Shown one piece after another: positions 34,301 through 45,522 of a DNA stretch of 64,000 nucleotides. Each line of letters starts with the position of its first letter. Position 1 is the first letter of the stretch. The notes below the pieces were generated by a model that saw only the letters and a list, made by a program, of their open reading frames with translations, searched no databases and had not been told where the DNA came from. This DNA comes from Manis javanica (taxonomy: Eukaryota > Chordata > Mammalia > Pholidota > Manidae), in the NCBI RefSeq assembly GCF_040802235.1, contig NC_133158.1, positions 36,894,001 to 36,958,000 of the forward strand, given 5' to 3'. Position numbers and translations under genes: made by a program.

Positions 34301-35550
34301 TTCCCCACCCCCCTTTTAAATACAAAAGCATAATTTACATACAGCAACATTTTTTCATGTATGGTTCTGCAAAATTTTGACAAATGCATACAGTCAGTCA
34401 TACAATCACCACCACAATCAAGATACAGGAGTTCCATCATCCCAGCTTCCCGGGGCCCTTCTGTGCCTAAGCCCTCCCCCACTCTCAGCTCCTGCTGATC
34501 ACTGATATGTTTTCTGTCCCCTGTGGTTTCGCCTTTTCCAGAATGTCACACACATGGAATCATAGTATGTAACCTTTTTGACACTGGCTTTCTCCACTCA
34601 GGACAAAGCATTTGAGATTCACCCATGTTGTTGTGCATCTCAGTGGTTCATTTTTTGGGGACAGAGTGGTATTCTGCGGTACAATGGATCCCAGGTTATT
34701 TATTCATTCACCAGGTGGACATTTGGGTTGCTTACAGTTTTGGGTAATTACAAGAAAAACCACTTTAAACATTTGTGTACAGGTTTTAATATGAAACTGG
34801 ATCTTCATTTTTCCTGGGTAAATATCTGAGAGTGGGGCTGCTGGGTTATAGGTTTCACCAAAAAACTGTTTCCAGAGTGCCTGTACTCTTCTGCATTCCC
34901 ACCAGTGTTGTATGAGGGGTTCAGTTGCTCTGCATCCTCACTAGAAATTGGTCATGTCAGGTTAATATGTCATTCTAATGTAATATGTTATCATGGCTTT
35001 AAATTATATTTTTGTAATGACTAATGATGTTTCATGTGCCTATTTGTCATCCATGTACCTTTTTGGTCAAGTATCCTTTCAAATCTTTTGCCCATTAAAA
35101 AAAATGTTTTTGGGGTTTTCTTATTGAATTTTAAGAGCTCTTTATATATTCTGGTTAGATATCCTTTATCAGATATATGTTAATGGAATAGTTTTCTCTG
35201 AGTCTTTGGTTTGCCTTTTCACCCTCTAAACAGTGGCTTTTGAAGAACACATAAGTTCTTCTTTTTGATGAAATCCAATTTGTCATTTTTTTCTTTAATG
35301 AATTGTACTTTGGTCACATCTAAGAAGTCTTTGTCTAATGCAAGGTCTCAAAGACTTTCTCCTGTATTTTGTTCCAGAACTTGAATAGTTTTGTGCATAT
35401 ATTGAGGCCCATGATCCGTCTTGAGTTAGTTTTTGATTACATGTAAGGTCAGTGACTTTATTTTTTAATTTAGTTAATTTTCATGCAAGTAATGCATGTA
35501 CAGCTTTGAAAATACCACATGTCTTAAAACAAAAGGCAGAATCCCATGAC
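34300..35550 (-). repeat. Old L1, longer fragment
   Basis: About 1.2 kb of reversed ancient L1 running from 3' UTR into ORF2: 'CAAAATTTTGACAAATGCAT', 'CAATCACCACCACAATCAAG', 'CATTCCCACCAGTGTTGTATG' and 'GAGCTCTTTATATATTCTGG'. An LTR (35555) interrupts it. Confidence 0.75.
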
Positions 35551-35554
35551 CCAT

Positions 35555-35947
35555 TGTGGAGAAAGGGAAGGTTCCTATGGCTAGGATTCTCACCTGGCCC
35601 TGGTCGGCTAGCCCACTGCACACATGTGGGCAATACTTTATTATTGACTCTATATAAAGAGCTCTGCCCCGTGCTCTGGGCTGCACGGCTGCAGGAGAGC
35701 AGAGGCTGGGTGGGGCAGCGCCTAGGAGAGACTGAGATGGCTGCACGGGGCAGAGGGGCCCAGAGGCAGGGACGCTCCCTGCATGCAGACTCGCTCTTGA
35801 GTGGATGGGATTCTAGTGATTGATCTGCCACCATGGGAATAAAGTTGGATATAAACTCTTTCACCCCGAGAACATTCCGCCGTCATTTTCTCGGTCTCAT
35901 TGAATCCATAGTGAACTTGCCTGGGGCTGAAACCCATTCGCAAGACA
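35555..35947 (+). mobile_element. Solo LTR, family X copy 1
   Basis: TG-started LTR-like unit with TATATAAAGAGCTCTGCCC (35651), AATAAA (35840) and a conserved 3' block 'GAATCCATAGTGAACTTGCC'. Two further copies are at 54162-54584 (minus) and 54688-55026 (plus). No retroviral genes are attached. I do not recognise the family name. The exact 3' end is uncertain; copies 1 and 2 extend about 25 bp beyond copy 3. Confidence 0.7.
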
Positions 35948-37625
35948 CCTAACTCCATTTCAGATCCCCATTCCTCAAAGACAACCATTATCAACTCATT
36001 TAATTTTTTTCTTCCTGTATTTACCTTCGTGTCCCTTGCTTATACTTCTCTTATTGACTTTTAACTTCAGGCACTTTCTACTGACTTCCTACCATGGAAA
36101 ATTAGGTTCCCTTTCTTACACGGCTCTTACCCCCACTCCCACCCCTGGGGTTCCAATATAGCTATACCACCAGTTTGGCTAATTCAGTGTGCAGTGTTAA
36201 GGTCATCACGACTATTTATATATTAAAGGCAAGCAAAATAGTGTTTTATGATTCCATTGCCATCCTCAGAATTTTTTTCCCCTCTTACACTTAACAATTC
36301 ATCTTTTTTCCATTTGTTTGGCCCCATAGTGCCTGTCTCTAGCCCCACAGTCTTTGACAGACTCTACAGTACCTCTCAACGTAGTGAAAAAATCAGGTCC
36401 CTTGTAAGGGTTCTGTTTGTTCAGATCCCCGCCTGCTCCTTTGCGTCCTGTGCCGACTGGTGCCCTCAGGCCCACAGCCCACTGGCTGGGCTGGGACTGC
36501 TCCTACCAGGGATGTCCCTGCGTGGCTCCCGGGTGCTGCATATCATTTCTTGGACATCAAACCTTCCTCTTTCCTGGTGAAGTTGCCCTTCCTCTAGCAT
36601 GCCAGCTTGTGTGCCCAATATAAATGTTTTCTTTCTACTTTCGCCCTTGGGTGGGCATTCAGTTGCTCTATAGAAATATGGGATGGAAGTCAGTTTTCCT
36701 CAGTGTTAAAGTTGCCACCACTGCCCTTGAGAAGTCTGAAGCTATCACGATGGCTGATTCTTTGTGTGTGTCTTTCCCTCTCCCGAATCTTCTAGTGGAA
36801 GTGGGGTAGACGGGGTGCAGGCTGGCAGTCAGGGGCCTCGGAGCCAAGTGGGGGAAAGGGTTGGGCATTTCCTCTTTCACTCTCAGATGCTCTCACAGCT
36901 TCCCTGTCTTCAGCTGGGCCTCACTGCCCCATCCAGCCTCCTCTGGTTCATTTCTCCCGACGAAGGGTTGCCTACCAATAAAATACACTTAAAAAAATCT
37001 GGCATGCTCAGTTAAATTTGAATTTAAATTTCAGATGAGTAATGATATTTCAGAATAAGTGTGTCCCATGCCACACTGGGGACATACTTATGCTAAAAAA
37101 TACTGTGTGGTTTATCAGACATTCAAATTTAGTTGGGCATCTTGTTTTTTAATTTGCCAAATTCAGTATCCAGAGGGCAACTTCTTTTTTCCTGCCAGGG
37201 AAGGTCAGTCACCTCGTTGAGAGGGCTGGGGGAGGCATCTCTGCTAACTACTCACAGGCTTTGATTTCCAACCCAGATTTCTATATAGCAGCCCAACTGT
37301 CAACCAAGGGTGAAGGTCACACGTTTCAGTCACACCAGGTCTTCTGAGCCAGTCCTTGGGTTTCCAGCTGCTCCACACCCGCTACCTTCACAGGGACTCA
37401 GGACTCCAGTCCCCGCGGCTCCCTCTCCCACCCCAGTAAGCAATGGGCAGGGAGAGGAAAACGAGATCCCTCTGCTTGTCTGTTTTCCAAATTCTGGAGT
37501 TAGTTAACATTTTGGCTACTGTCTCTTTCCTTTTCTCTGGGGCCTGGTGGGTTTATACGTCTTTATTCTTAAATTCTTGTTTCAGTGGCATGTCCTGAGA
37601 GAACAGAGAGAAGTTTTGGAGTAAA
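35948..37625. other. Intergenic DNA, nothing recognised
   Basis: The first few hundred bases may be worn L1. No coding exon is supported. Confidence 0.35.
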
Positions 37626-37629
37626 CTTT

Positions 37630-37725
37630 TGGTAAAAGATACACAGAAAAGCATGCAAGTCATGGGTTCAGAGCTCAGTGAATTTTTACAAAATGAACAC
37701 AACCATGTCCATTCATTTCCTACTG
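37630..37725 (-). repeat. Old L1 3' UTR scrap
   Basis: 'GTAAAAGATACACAGAAAAG' and 'TCAGTGAATTTTTACAAAATG' are reversed old L1 3' UTR phrases. Confidence 0.45.
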
Positions 37726-38800
37726 TCTGAGGCAGCTGTGGTCACACTCCAGGTCAGGACAGATTACACTAAAGGCATTAAAAATGAGATCAGCAAAGGG
37801 AACAGTCACACGGTGGGAGGCCCAGGGGAAACGGGCCTCCTCACAGTGGGCTCACACGGGACACACTCAGTTTCCTCTGCAACACGTGTGCGATGCTGCC
37901 AGTCAGGACTAGAGATGCAGTGGCCAGTTTTCTTGGAGACTGATCATGTAGGCACCTTCTGCCCAGCATGTAGTGGAATTCTAGATGCCAAAAGGAAAGC
38001 AGGTGTTCAACATAAAGCGTATTTATTGTTTGCATAGATAATGAGGCACAAAGAGCCACTCTTGTCAATCAGGGAGTGGGAGCCTTTTGGAAATTGAAGC
38101 TCCTAGATGCCAGCCAAGGCCAGCCTGGTAGGCAACCTTTTCAAAAGATAATGGTCAGGCCTGTAATGTTAGCTCTTTTCTGCCCCCAACCTTCACCTGT
38201 CCCCCAGGTCCATGTTGCAGAGACTAAAGTCTAGGCCAGTGTGGCCAAGAGGTCAGAGGCTCCTTTTTCCCACCCAGCTCCTGTTCCCGGAGTAAAGGCT
38301 CTTCTCAGGCATGACGTGCAGAACACAACAAGGTCCCTATTCCGGTTACTCCAGCTGGTTCATAGGGTGGGATTCCAAGCCAGGAGAGGCAAGCTGAGAA
38401 GCCAGAGGCTGCTGCCCCCACCAGGCACCCTGTCCACAAGCACGTGGTCACTCCAGGAGACTCCCTCCCTCTGCCACAAATATTCATGGAGGCTTGTCAC
38501 GGGCCAGGCAAGCAGGGCCGGGGATGTGAGGCAGTCAGGCCAGGGAGCTCAGTCTGGTGGGACGGCAGCCCCATACCTAGATCAGTGCTCCCCTGTGGAC
38601 TTTCCAGTGGTCCCACCGGGCTGATGGGAGTGGCCACAGAGACAAGCCTCGGGTTGTGAGTTTCTCGAAGCAAGCACAGTATACTGCCTGTGGGAGAGTT
38701 TGGAATGCTTGGGGTCGGGAAGCGTCCAGGCGAAGATGGAGTCTGCTGTCTGCCCTGCCCCACTGCACTGTTCTCTCTCCCTGTGGGGTGCCCGATGAGG
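37726..38800. other. Intergenic DNA, nothing recognised
   Basis: Balanced to GC-rich sequence with no supported gene. Confidence 0.35.
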
Positions 38801-38809
38801 TGGGAATCT

Positions 38810-39530
38810 TTGTCACCCATGTTGTTACTTTTATTATATACATGCACATCTCTAAATCATATATAGTGTCATTTTGCATGGTTTAAGCTTGACCCAAGTG
38901 GCACAATCTAAAATCTGTGACTGGTTTCCATTTAGTACTGTTTCTGAGATTCATCCAGGCAGACATGTGTCTGCTGGTTTGTTCTGTTTAACTTCTGCAG
39001 GGGGTTCATTGGGTAGTTGCTGCAAGAGTATTTATCCATTCTGTTGAGGGGCATTGGAGTTGTTTATTTACACCCGCCCCACCATGACAAAGACTGCTGA
39101 TGGGAATACCTAGTGTTTGCCAGGCGGGTGGTATGGGGCAGGGGTTTCTCCTGAGTCTGTACCTAGGAAGGCTGGCAGGGATTTGCACCTACGGCTCTAT
39201 CAGGTCATGCCAAGCCATCTCCCAAGAGGTTGCTCTACACTGCACTCCACTGCATGCACCGTGCCATTGGGGGTCAGGGCGGCACCCTCAGCCTGGCCAG
39301 TCAGTCTACTTTCTGCCAGCGGTGGGGGAGGGACGTGAAGTGGTATCTCTTCCCCGTTGGAATTTGCTTTTCCCTGAATCCTAACAAGGTTGAGCACCTT
39401 TTCATTTGTTTATTGGTCACAGCAGGGTCCTTGCTCATTCTTGTCTCCCATTTCTTCCCAATTTGCTTTGCTTGTCGTCTTGTAACCTCTGTTACCCTGT
39501 TCTAGACACGTTTTAGGGACTTTATTCTTT
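38810..39530 (-). repeat. Old L1 fragment
   Basis: Reversed L1 phrases: 'TTTCTGAGATTCATCCAGGC', 'TTATCCATTCTGTTGAGGGGC', 'CTGGCAGGGATTTGCACC' and 'GTTGAGCACCTTTTCATTTG'. Confidence 0.6.
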
Positions 39531-39539
39531 TTCTTGCTT

Positions 39540-40330
39540 CTCCGGACCCCACCTGTCCGGTGGCGTCGCGAGCTTGCTCTGATCCTGCAAGGTGGCTCCC
39601 CGACGCTCAGGGAGGGAGCATGGTCCTCGGGTCAGGGCTGCTGCGCCCACGCCTCACTGCAGGAGCGCTTGGCGTCCAGCCACCAGCCGGGGGATCGGTT
39701 CACTGCCCGCCGCCCGGGAGCCGCGTCTCCGGGGAGGGCGGAGGGCGGGGCCGGCGCCCAGGAGGGGGCGGGGCCTCGGCGGGGCCCCGTGAGTCCCAGG
39801 TGTGGCGACTGGGGAGCCGGCTCTTGCTACCTGGGCTCTGCCCCCCCAACTCTTGGCCAATAGGACAACGACCCCTGTCCTGCCTGAGGGCCCTGCCGGG
39901 GGCTGGAGTGTCAGCCGCCTCCCCTACTAGGTCCACGTCCATTTTCCACGTGGCTCTCGGGTTTTCTTCTCCATATGCTGTCCTTCATACTACTTTTAAA
40001 TGAACCAAAAGCAGTTCTGGCAGCGCGACCTCCCTCCTCCAGGGATCCTGAAGTAATTAGCGTCCTCGGCTCTGGGGTCCCGCGTGCCCCGTGTTTCACA
40101 CCCTGCTGGCAGCGGCTGCAGGCCCCCGCAGTCTGGTCCGGGCGGGGGAAGCCGGGGGAGCTGACACCCTGCACAAGGCGACCCGGTTGGGTGGCTCCGG
40201 TGGAGAGGGCCAGGGCTGCAAGGCCGAGAACTGCGGGCCCCCAGGAGTCAGCCAGGGCTGCTGCTCAGAACCCTGGGGTGGGGGAAGAGTGGGCCCGTGG
40301 TTGATGGGCGCAGAGGGGCATCTGGGTGTG
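39540..40330. promoter_or_regulatory. Orphan CpG island
   Basis: Dense CpG and GC boxes (GGGGCGGGGCC at 39767-39777 and GGGCGGGGCC at 39746-39755), flanked by ordinary DNA with old L1. No coding exon is attached, so it may be the promoter of a non-coding transcript or an enhancer between KBTBD12 and SEC61A1. The strand is unknown. Confidence 0.6.
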
Positions 40331-40474
40331 AGCCCCGCCCCCAATGTGCGCCCTGCTCTGTGACCACGGACAAGCGGCAGGCTTCCTGTTTCTGAAATGG
40401 GAAGGATGCCAGCATCGGCTGCAGGGCTGGGCATGCTGCTGCGCACCTCTGGGGTCTGAAGCACAGGGGAGGTT

Positions 40475-40496
40475 GGGGGGTGGGGGGTGGGCGGGG
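40475..40496 (+). other. Potential G-quadruplex
   Basis: Four G-runs of 3 to 6 separated by single bases (GGGGGG-T-GGGGGG-T-GGG-C-GGGG), meeting the usual G4 pattern with very short loops. Confidence 0.7.
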
Positions 40497-40599
40497 CTGG
40501 ACACCCAGCCTGGAGCTGGGTGTGTTAACTGTTATTGATCATATAGGGAAAAACCTCCAGCAGGCAGTACACAGTGATCTGCAAGGATGCAAGAATCTT

Positions 40600-41490
40600 A
40601 GTGTACAGCTGTGTGAATCCTGACACGTGTACACACACACATAACCATCTCCCAGAGCAAGATCTCAAACATTCTCATTAATTTCCCCCATTCACCTATT
40701 TCACCCATTCCCCACCCCCTCCCCATATGTATTTTTCTTTAAGACACTATAAGTGCGGAGTTCAACTGCTATACAGAATATAGAAAACAGAAATCTGTTT
40801 TTTCCCTCCCATCCCTGATGCCTGTCTCCTGGTTCCTATAGTCCTGGAGGGATGTGCTACATCAGCTTCTTAGGACCCCCTACCTACACACACTCATATA
40901 CATACCTATGAAATATACACATATTGGGAAAATGCTTAAATCTTCCAACCCAGAAAACCTCTTCACAAAAGCAGGAGAGAAAGAAAACAATTTTGTTAGT
41001 AAATAAGCATGGAATGGGGCCGCCATGTGGATGGCAGGCAATCTGCTAAAGAGATTGCAAAGAAAAAAGATAGCCCACCCTTCAGACAGCCTGGCAGACC
41101 CACCCACTGCACATGTGGGAGGTGCCTTCAGCCAAAGGAAAAGGAAACATCTATCCTTCGATAAGCAGGCAGTTGGTACCTTGGGGCCATGGCTTGAAAC
41201 CCCTTAGGAGAGGGGAGGCAGGATAGGGGAGGCAGGATGCACCTTCCGGGACTTATGTTTTAGAGAAGGCCCTTTGGGCTCTGAGAAAACCAGTCCTGGA
41301 TGCAAAACTAGCAGGAGCCTCACTTAGCTTTTAAAACAGATTTCCATACATCTCAAAGAGACAGGGATAGCTTTCACCATTTCAGCTTTTCTAAAGGAAA
41401 TGCTAAAGTCGGGGAGAGGGTATCATTTCCCTTTTTTTGTACCAGATAAGATTCATTTCTTTTCTTTATAGACTTGTATTTACCCTTACA
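40600..41490 (-). repeat. Old L1 pieces, interrupted
   Basis: Reversed L1-like phrases at 40630-40860 ('ACATAACCATCTCCCAGAGCA', 'AGACACTATAAGTG'). The middle part, 41000-41400, is not recognised. Confidence 0.4.
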
Positions 41491-41496
41491 ATGCAC

Positions 41497-41720
41497 TGCC
41501 CACACCATACACAAACACACATACATACATACACATGCATACACTTATACAGCCATACCCACACTTACACACACTCTCACACACATATACCCATACCCCT
41601 GTATGTACACACACAGAAGATATATGCTCACTCATATAAATGCATAAACACATCTACAACATCTACATGGACATGCACATATTTTATGTGTGTATGCACA
41701 TGGGTGTGTGTGTCTGTGCA
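41497..41720 (+). repeat. CA-rich microsatellite region (ACAC/ACAT/GTGT)
   Basis: Imperfect ACACAC, ATAC and later GTGTGT repeats over about 220 bp. Old L1-like sequence follows to about 41830. Confidence 0.85.
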
Positions 41721-41889
41721 AATGGGTTCACGACCTTGTTCACATCCCACAGATGGAATCAGGTTATGTACTTAGTTCTCTGTCCTGCCTTTTCATTCAA
41801 CATTGTACCACAGAGGGTGTCCCTTCTCAGTCCAGGGAGAATCATGATAATCTGACCCCTAACCTTTTTGCATGCCAATACTCCCCTAG

Positions 41890-43200
41890 GTGCTTTATCT
41901 GTATTCATACTTCTCACCCCATATTCCAAGAAGTACATCCTACTATATCCCCACTTTGCAGAGGGGGCAATAGAGGCTCAGAGAGGCCCAGAGGGACACA
42001 GCCAAAGCTGCTTCCTGTCCTCAGGAAGCAAGGCATCCTGCTGCATGCAAGCCTGTGACTTATTTAGCAGACCCACCAGAGCAGGGGGAGCGGGCCAGGG
42101 AGAGCGCACTAGCCCTGCTCAGCTGTGTGGATTTGTGCCCTGTTCTGCCACCAGCTCCTGGGTGGCCTTGCATAGGGGCCTGGAGTTGCCCTTTGGTGGG
42201 TGAAGGGCATCAGGGCCAGCTCCAAGCGCTGCTGGCTCAGATGACCCAAACCTGCTGGCCCGTTAGCTCCTGAGACCTGAGGCCCACCCCCAGGCTCCAC
42301 TGGAGGCTCAGGCGTCCAAGGTCTTTCCAGCAGTAACAGGAAGCCACGTTAGGCACACTGAGGGCACCTGCTTGTTGACCCAACCTTTGTCCTCATCCTC
42401 AACCAGGACCCTGGCCAACCCTCCCTCCATCCTCTCCTTTCAGTTGTTAATTCTGGCTTAGAGTTTATATTATAAGCGGGAGTAAACACCAGTCCTGGCT
42501 GAGCATGTAGTGACCCACGGTTAATTTCCTCTGACACAGCAATTCAGTTTCTCTGGGTTAATGATTACCTTACTGTTGTTAGTATTTTTCCATCTTGCTT
42601 AGTCTTCTGTGTTTGGAAGAGACTAGAGAGGGAATTTTCTAGAGCACAGCCTGGACTTTGGCAGATGCCCAACAAGTGCGTGTGGCCAGAACGAGGACAT
42701 CTTGATGTCGTAAGTGTGGAGGTGGAGAAATCATGACAAAGGGCACCGGCTGCTGCTCTAGCCTCTTCATCACTCCCCACGGGCCTGGCCTGCACAGCAA
42801 TCCCGAAACAGGTTAGTTTCATCCATTTGTTGCAAAAGGGGAAACAGAGGCACTAAAGGTTCCGGGTCACAGAGTAACTGGCAGAGTGGGGTGGTGCAGG
42901 ACACGGCCCTGGAGGGTTGCGAGGAGAAACAGTGTCCAGTGCTCCGTGTGTCAGCTGGCAGGGCAACTCCCTGGGGTCAAGCAATGCTGCCCCCGGGCCC
43001 AAGGGTGGTACACACACTGCCTCAGTCCATCCTCCAGCATCCTTGCAATTGAGGCAGGAATTCTTAGTGCCATCATCCAGGAAAGGACATGAAGGCTGGG
43101 AGAGGGGGCAGGGGAGTGCTACGGCCGCACAGCCAGGGGTGGGGGCTAGGACGGGAACTGGCAGTCCTCAAAGCACTGCCCAAGCAGCCTGGCCTCTGCC
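41890..43200. repeat. Intergenic DNA with MIR/L2-like scraps
   Basis: Three weak ancient-repeat fragments are seen: 41950-42060 ('CCACTTTGCAGAGGGGGCAATAGAGGCTCAGAGAGG'-type block), 42830-42910 ('GGGGAAACAGAGGCAC', 'GGGTCACAGAGTAACTGGCAGAG') and 43020-43150. No gene is supported. Confidence 0.45.
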
Positions 43201-43399
43201 TGGCCTGGGGCTTGCTGTGCGGCATCCTGGCTGCTCATAGGCAGGGTGGCGAGCTGGGAGCCCTCGGCGCCTCCAAGTGCCCGCTCCTTGGCCTGCGGGT
43301 GGGAGAGTGGGAGAAGGCAGGAGGGTGGGGCCCGCCAGCTGTTCTGAGACAGAAAACTCTTTTTGGTGGGGAGGGGTGCTGATTAGAAGGTATGTGTGC

Positions 43400-43920
43400 T
43401 CATATCTTAATTCCTTTTTTCCTGATTGAAAAGTCATGCATGTAAAGATTGGAAACCACTTAGGTATAGTTGGTGCAAAATGCCCTATAATTCGACCCCA
43501 GCTGAGATGATCACTGCTGACAGCTGGTCATGTTCTGCATGGGGTCAGTGGTCTGCTTACTTTCGGTTTTGACTAGAATATTCATTTGATTTTTGTACTT
43601 GATTTATATGTTGATCCCACATTTCTCCTATTATTATTATTATTTTTATTTTTAATAAAATGCTGAAGTGGTAGGTAGATGCAAGATAAAGGTAGAAAAC
43701 ATAGTTTAGTGCTGTAAGAAGGCAAATGTAGATGATCAGATACCTGGATGCCCCACCATTTGGTCTGTCCTGACCCTGATTTCCCCACTTGGTGATCTTA
43801 GTTGGCATGTGCACATTAACTTCATTTTTTAAACCAGTTTATAGTAATCCATTAAGTGGCACAATGGTTATTTATTTAGCAAATCTATTACCGATGTCCA
43901 TTTAGAGAAATTTTTTTAAA
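43400..43920 (-). repeat. Old L1-like sequence with a (TTA)n run
   Basis: Reversed L1 3' UTR flavour ('AAAGATTGGAAACCACTTAG', 'CCATTAAGTGGCACAATGG') and a short TTATTATTATT run at 43629-43645. Confidence 0.4.
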
Positions 43921-45500
43921 AAGATCCAGCCTCCTTAATTAGAGAAGTGAAGATCACAATAACAAGAAGGTATCATTTACAACCACCCTACTGACAAGCA
44001 GAGGTTGGACAAGCGCAGTGCTCCTGTGACCCCCTTACTCTGCCGCTGTGATGCCGAAGCAGCCGGAGGTGATCCATACATGATGATTGTGACTGTGTTC
44101 CCATAGAATTTTACTTACAAAAATGGGTGTTTGGTGGGATTTTCAGAAAATAAGTGTTGAACTACTGAGAGAGAAATAGCTAAGAAGTGACTCAAGATTA
44201 TAAACCATCAGCCAGGCATGCACAACTCACCTCCCTGCGGTGAACTGCACCACCTTGTCCCTAGCTGCCCCAGGGACCAGGACTGTCCGCGGCCTCTCTT
44301 TTGGCAGGGGGACCAGGTGTGGCTTTGGCAGGGGAAGGAGTATCAGGAGATCTGTGGCTGCAAGTACTTCAAGGAGCCCGAGCATGAGGGAAACTCATTG
44401 GGCCGGTTAGAGCCTAGCAAATCCTGTGCTGGCTCACCCGGTGGCTCAAGAATGTCCCCAGGACCTGGCTCTTTCTGTCCCCTATCCCACCCCCTTGGGG
44501 ATGACTAGGGATAGGCAGGGGACCAACAGCAGCCTTCTGGGTCTCGTTCCTCCTCATGGCAGGAAGTTGGCCACCGTTCAGGGCACTTGCAGATTTCAAA
44601 AGACGCATGGGAAAAAGAGTCCATCTCTCCCCCGACACCTCTTAACGAGCAAGAAACCTTTCCTAAGAGCCCTCTGTGGACTTCCCTCTATGCCTCTGGC
44701 CAGAACTGTGCCATAAGGCCGCATTAAACTAACCATGGAGAAAGGAGCAGGGTTCTGGGGCTGCTTCGTGCTCGGCAGGATTTACCCATGAGTGGGGCAG
44801 AGTCCTTGGGGCTGGGAATGAGACGTACAGGCATAGCTGGGGGCACAGCCAGGGTCGGCTGAGGCTGGCAGACAAGTGGGGTGACTTGACTGCACCCCGA
44901 TGCCTCGCCTTTCTCCTGGTGCCCCCCAGTCGGGCCTGGTGTGAGCAGCAGGGCCACCCCGCTGGTGGGCTCTCTAAGGAACCCTGGTGGAGGGGGCGCA
45001 CCCCTTGAGAGATTTTTCTGGTTTTTGCTTTTGGCCAACTGGCTGTTCTCTTGTGGAAGAACTGGCATCTCTCTGCCCTGTGAACCGGCCAGCACCCCGC
45101 AGGCACCCTGCACTTCCCGCTGCACCGGGTGCGCTGTTCCAACCCGCACTGCGGAGCTGCGGAGGCCACCTCGGCTTCCCCGACTTGGGGTCCCGCGAGC
45201 TGTCACTGACACAGGCCTGCCCGTGTCTGCTGTCACCCTGCTCGTCTGCGTGGGCTGTGGGGTGGCTGTTGAAGGGCCTCCTCTCCTTGCCTTGCTTCAG
45301 CCGCCTTGGAAGTGGGGCCACTGCTGCCCCTCGCCCACCGCATGCGTCCTGGCCTCTGAGGGCCGCCCCCCCACCATCTCCTGGCTGTTCATCCCCCCAC
45401 CCCTAGGCGATGCCCAGACTTCCTGGGCACAGGAACCTCCTCCTCAGAGGAAATTTATATCGCATTTGGGAAATACGACCAAATGAGAAAATGCAAGCCA
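43921..45500. other. Intergenic, GC-richer from 44700 to 45420
   Basis: Long overlapping frames at 44940-45490 reflect GC content. I find no protein I can identify and no splice pattern. Confidence 0.35.
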
Positions 45501-45507
45501 TCCTTCA

Positions 45508-45522
45508 TTAGTAAAACTTTAT
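45508..45522 (-). terminator. Candidate polyadenylation signal (AATAAA, minus strand)
   Basis: TTTATT on the plus strand is AATAAA on the minus strand, 2.5 kb past the KBTBD12 stop codon. It is a possible 3' UTR end, but nothing else ties it to the gene. Confidence 0.25.

Noticed and set aside
39534-40003. Overlapping open frames in the orphan CpG island
   Set aside because: Arg/Gly/Pro-rich translations typical of CpG islands; no recognisable protein.
44941-45486. 181-codon open frame
   Set aside because: Overlaps equally long frames on both strands in GC-rich DNA, so composition explains it.
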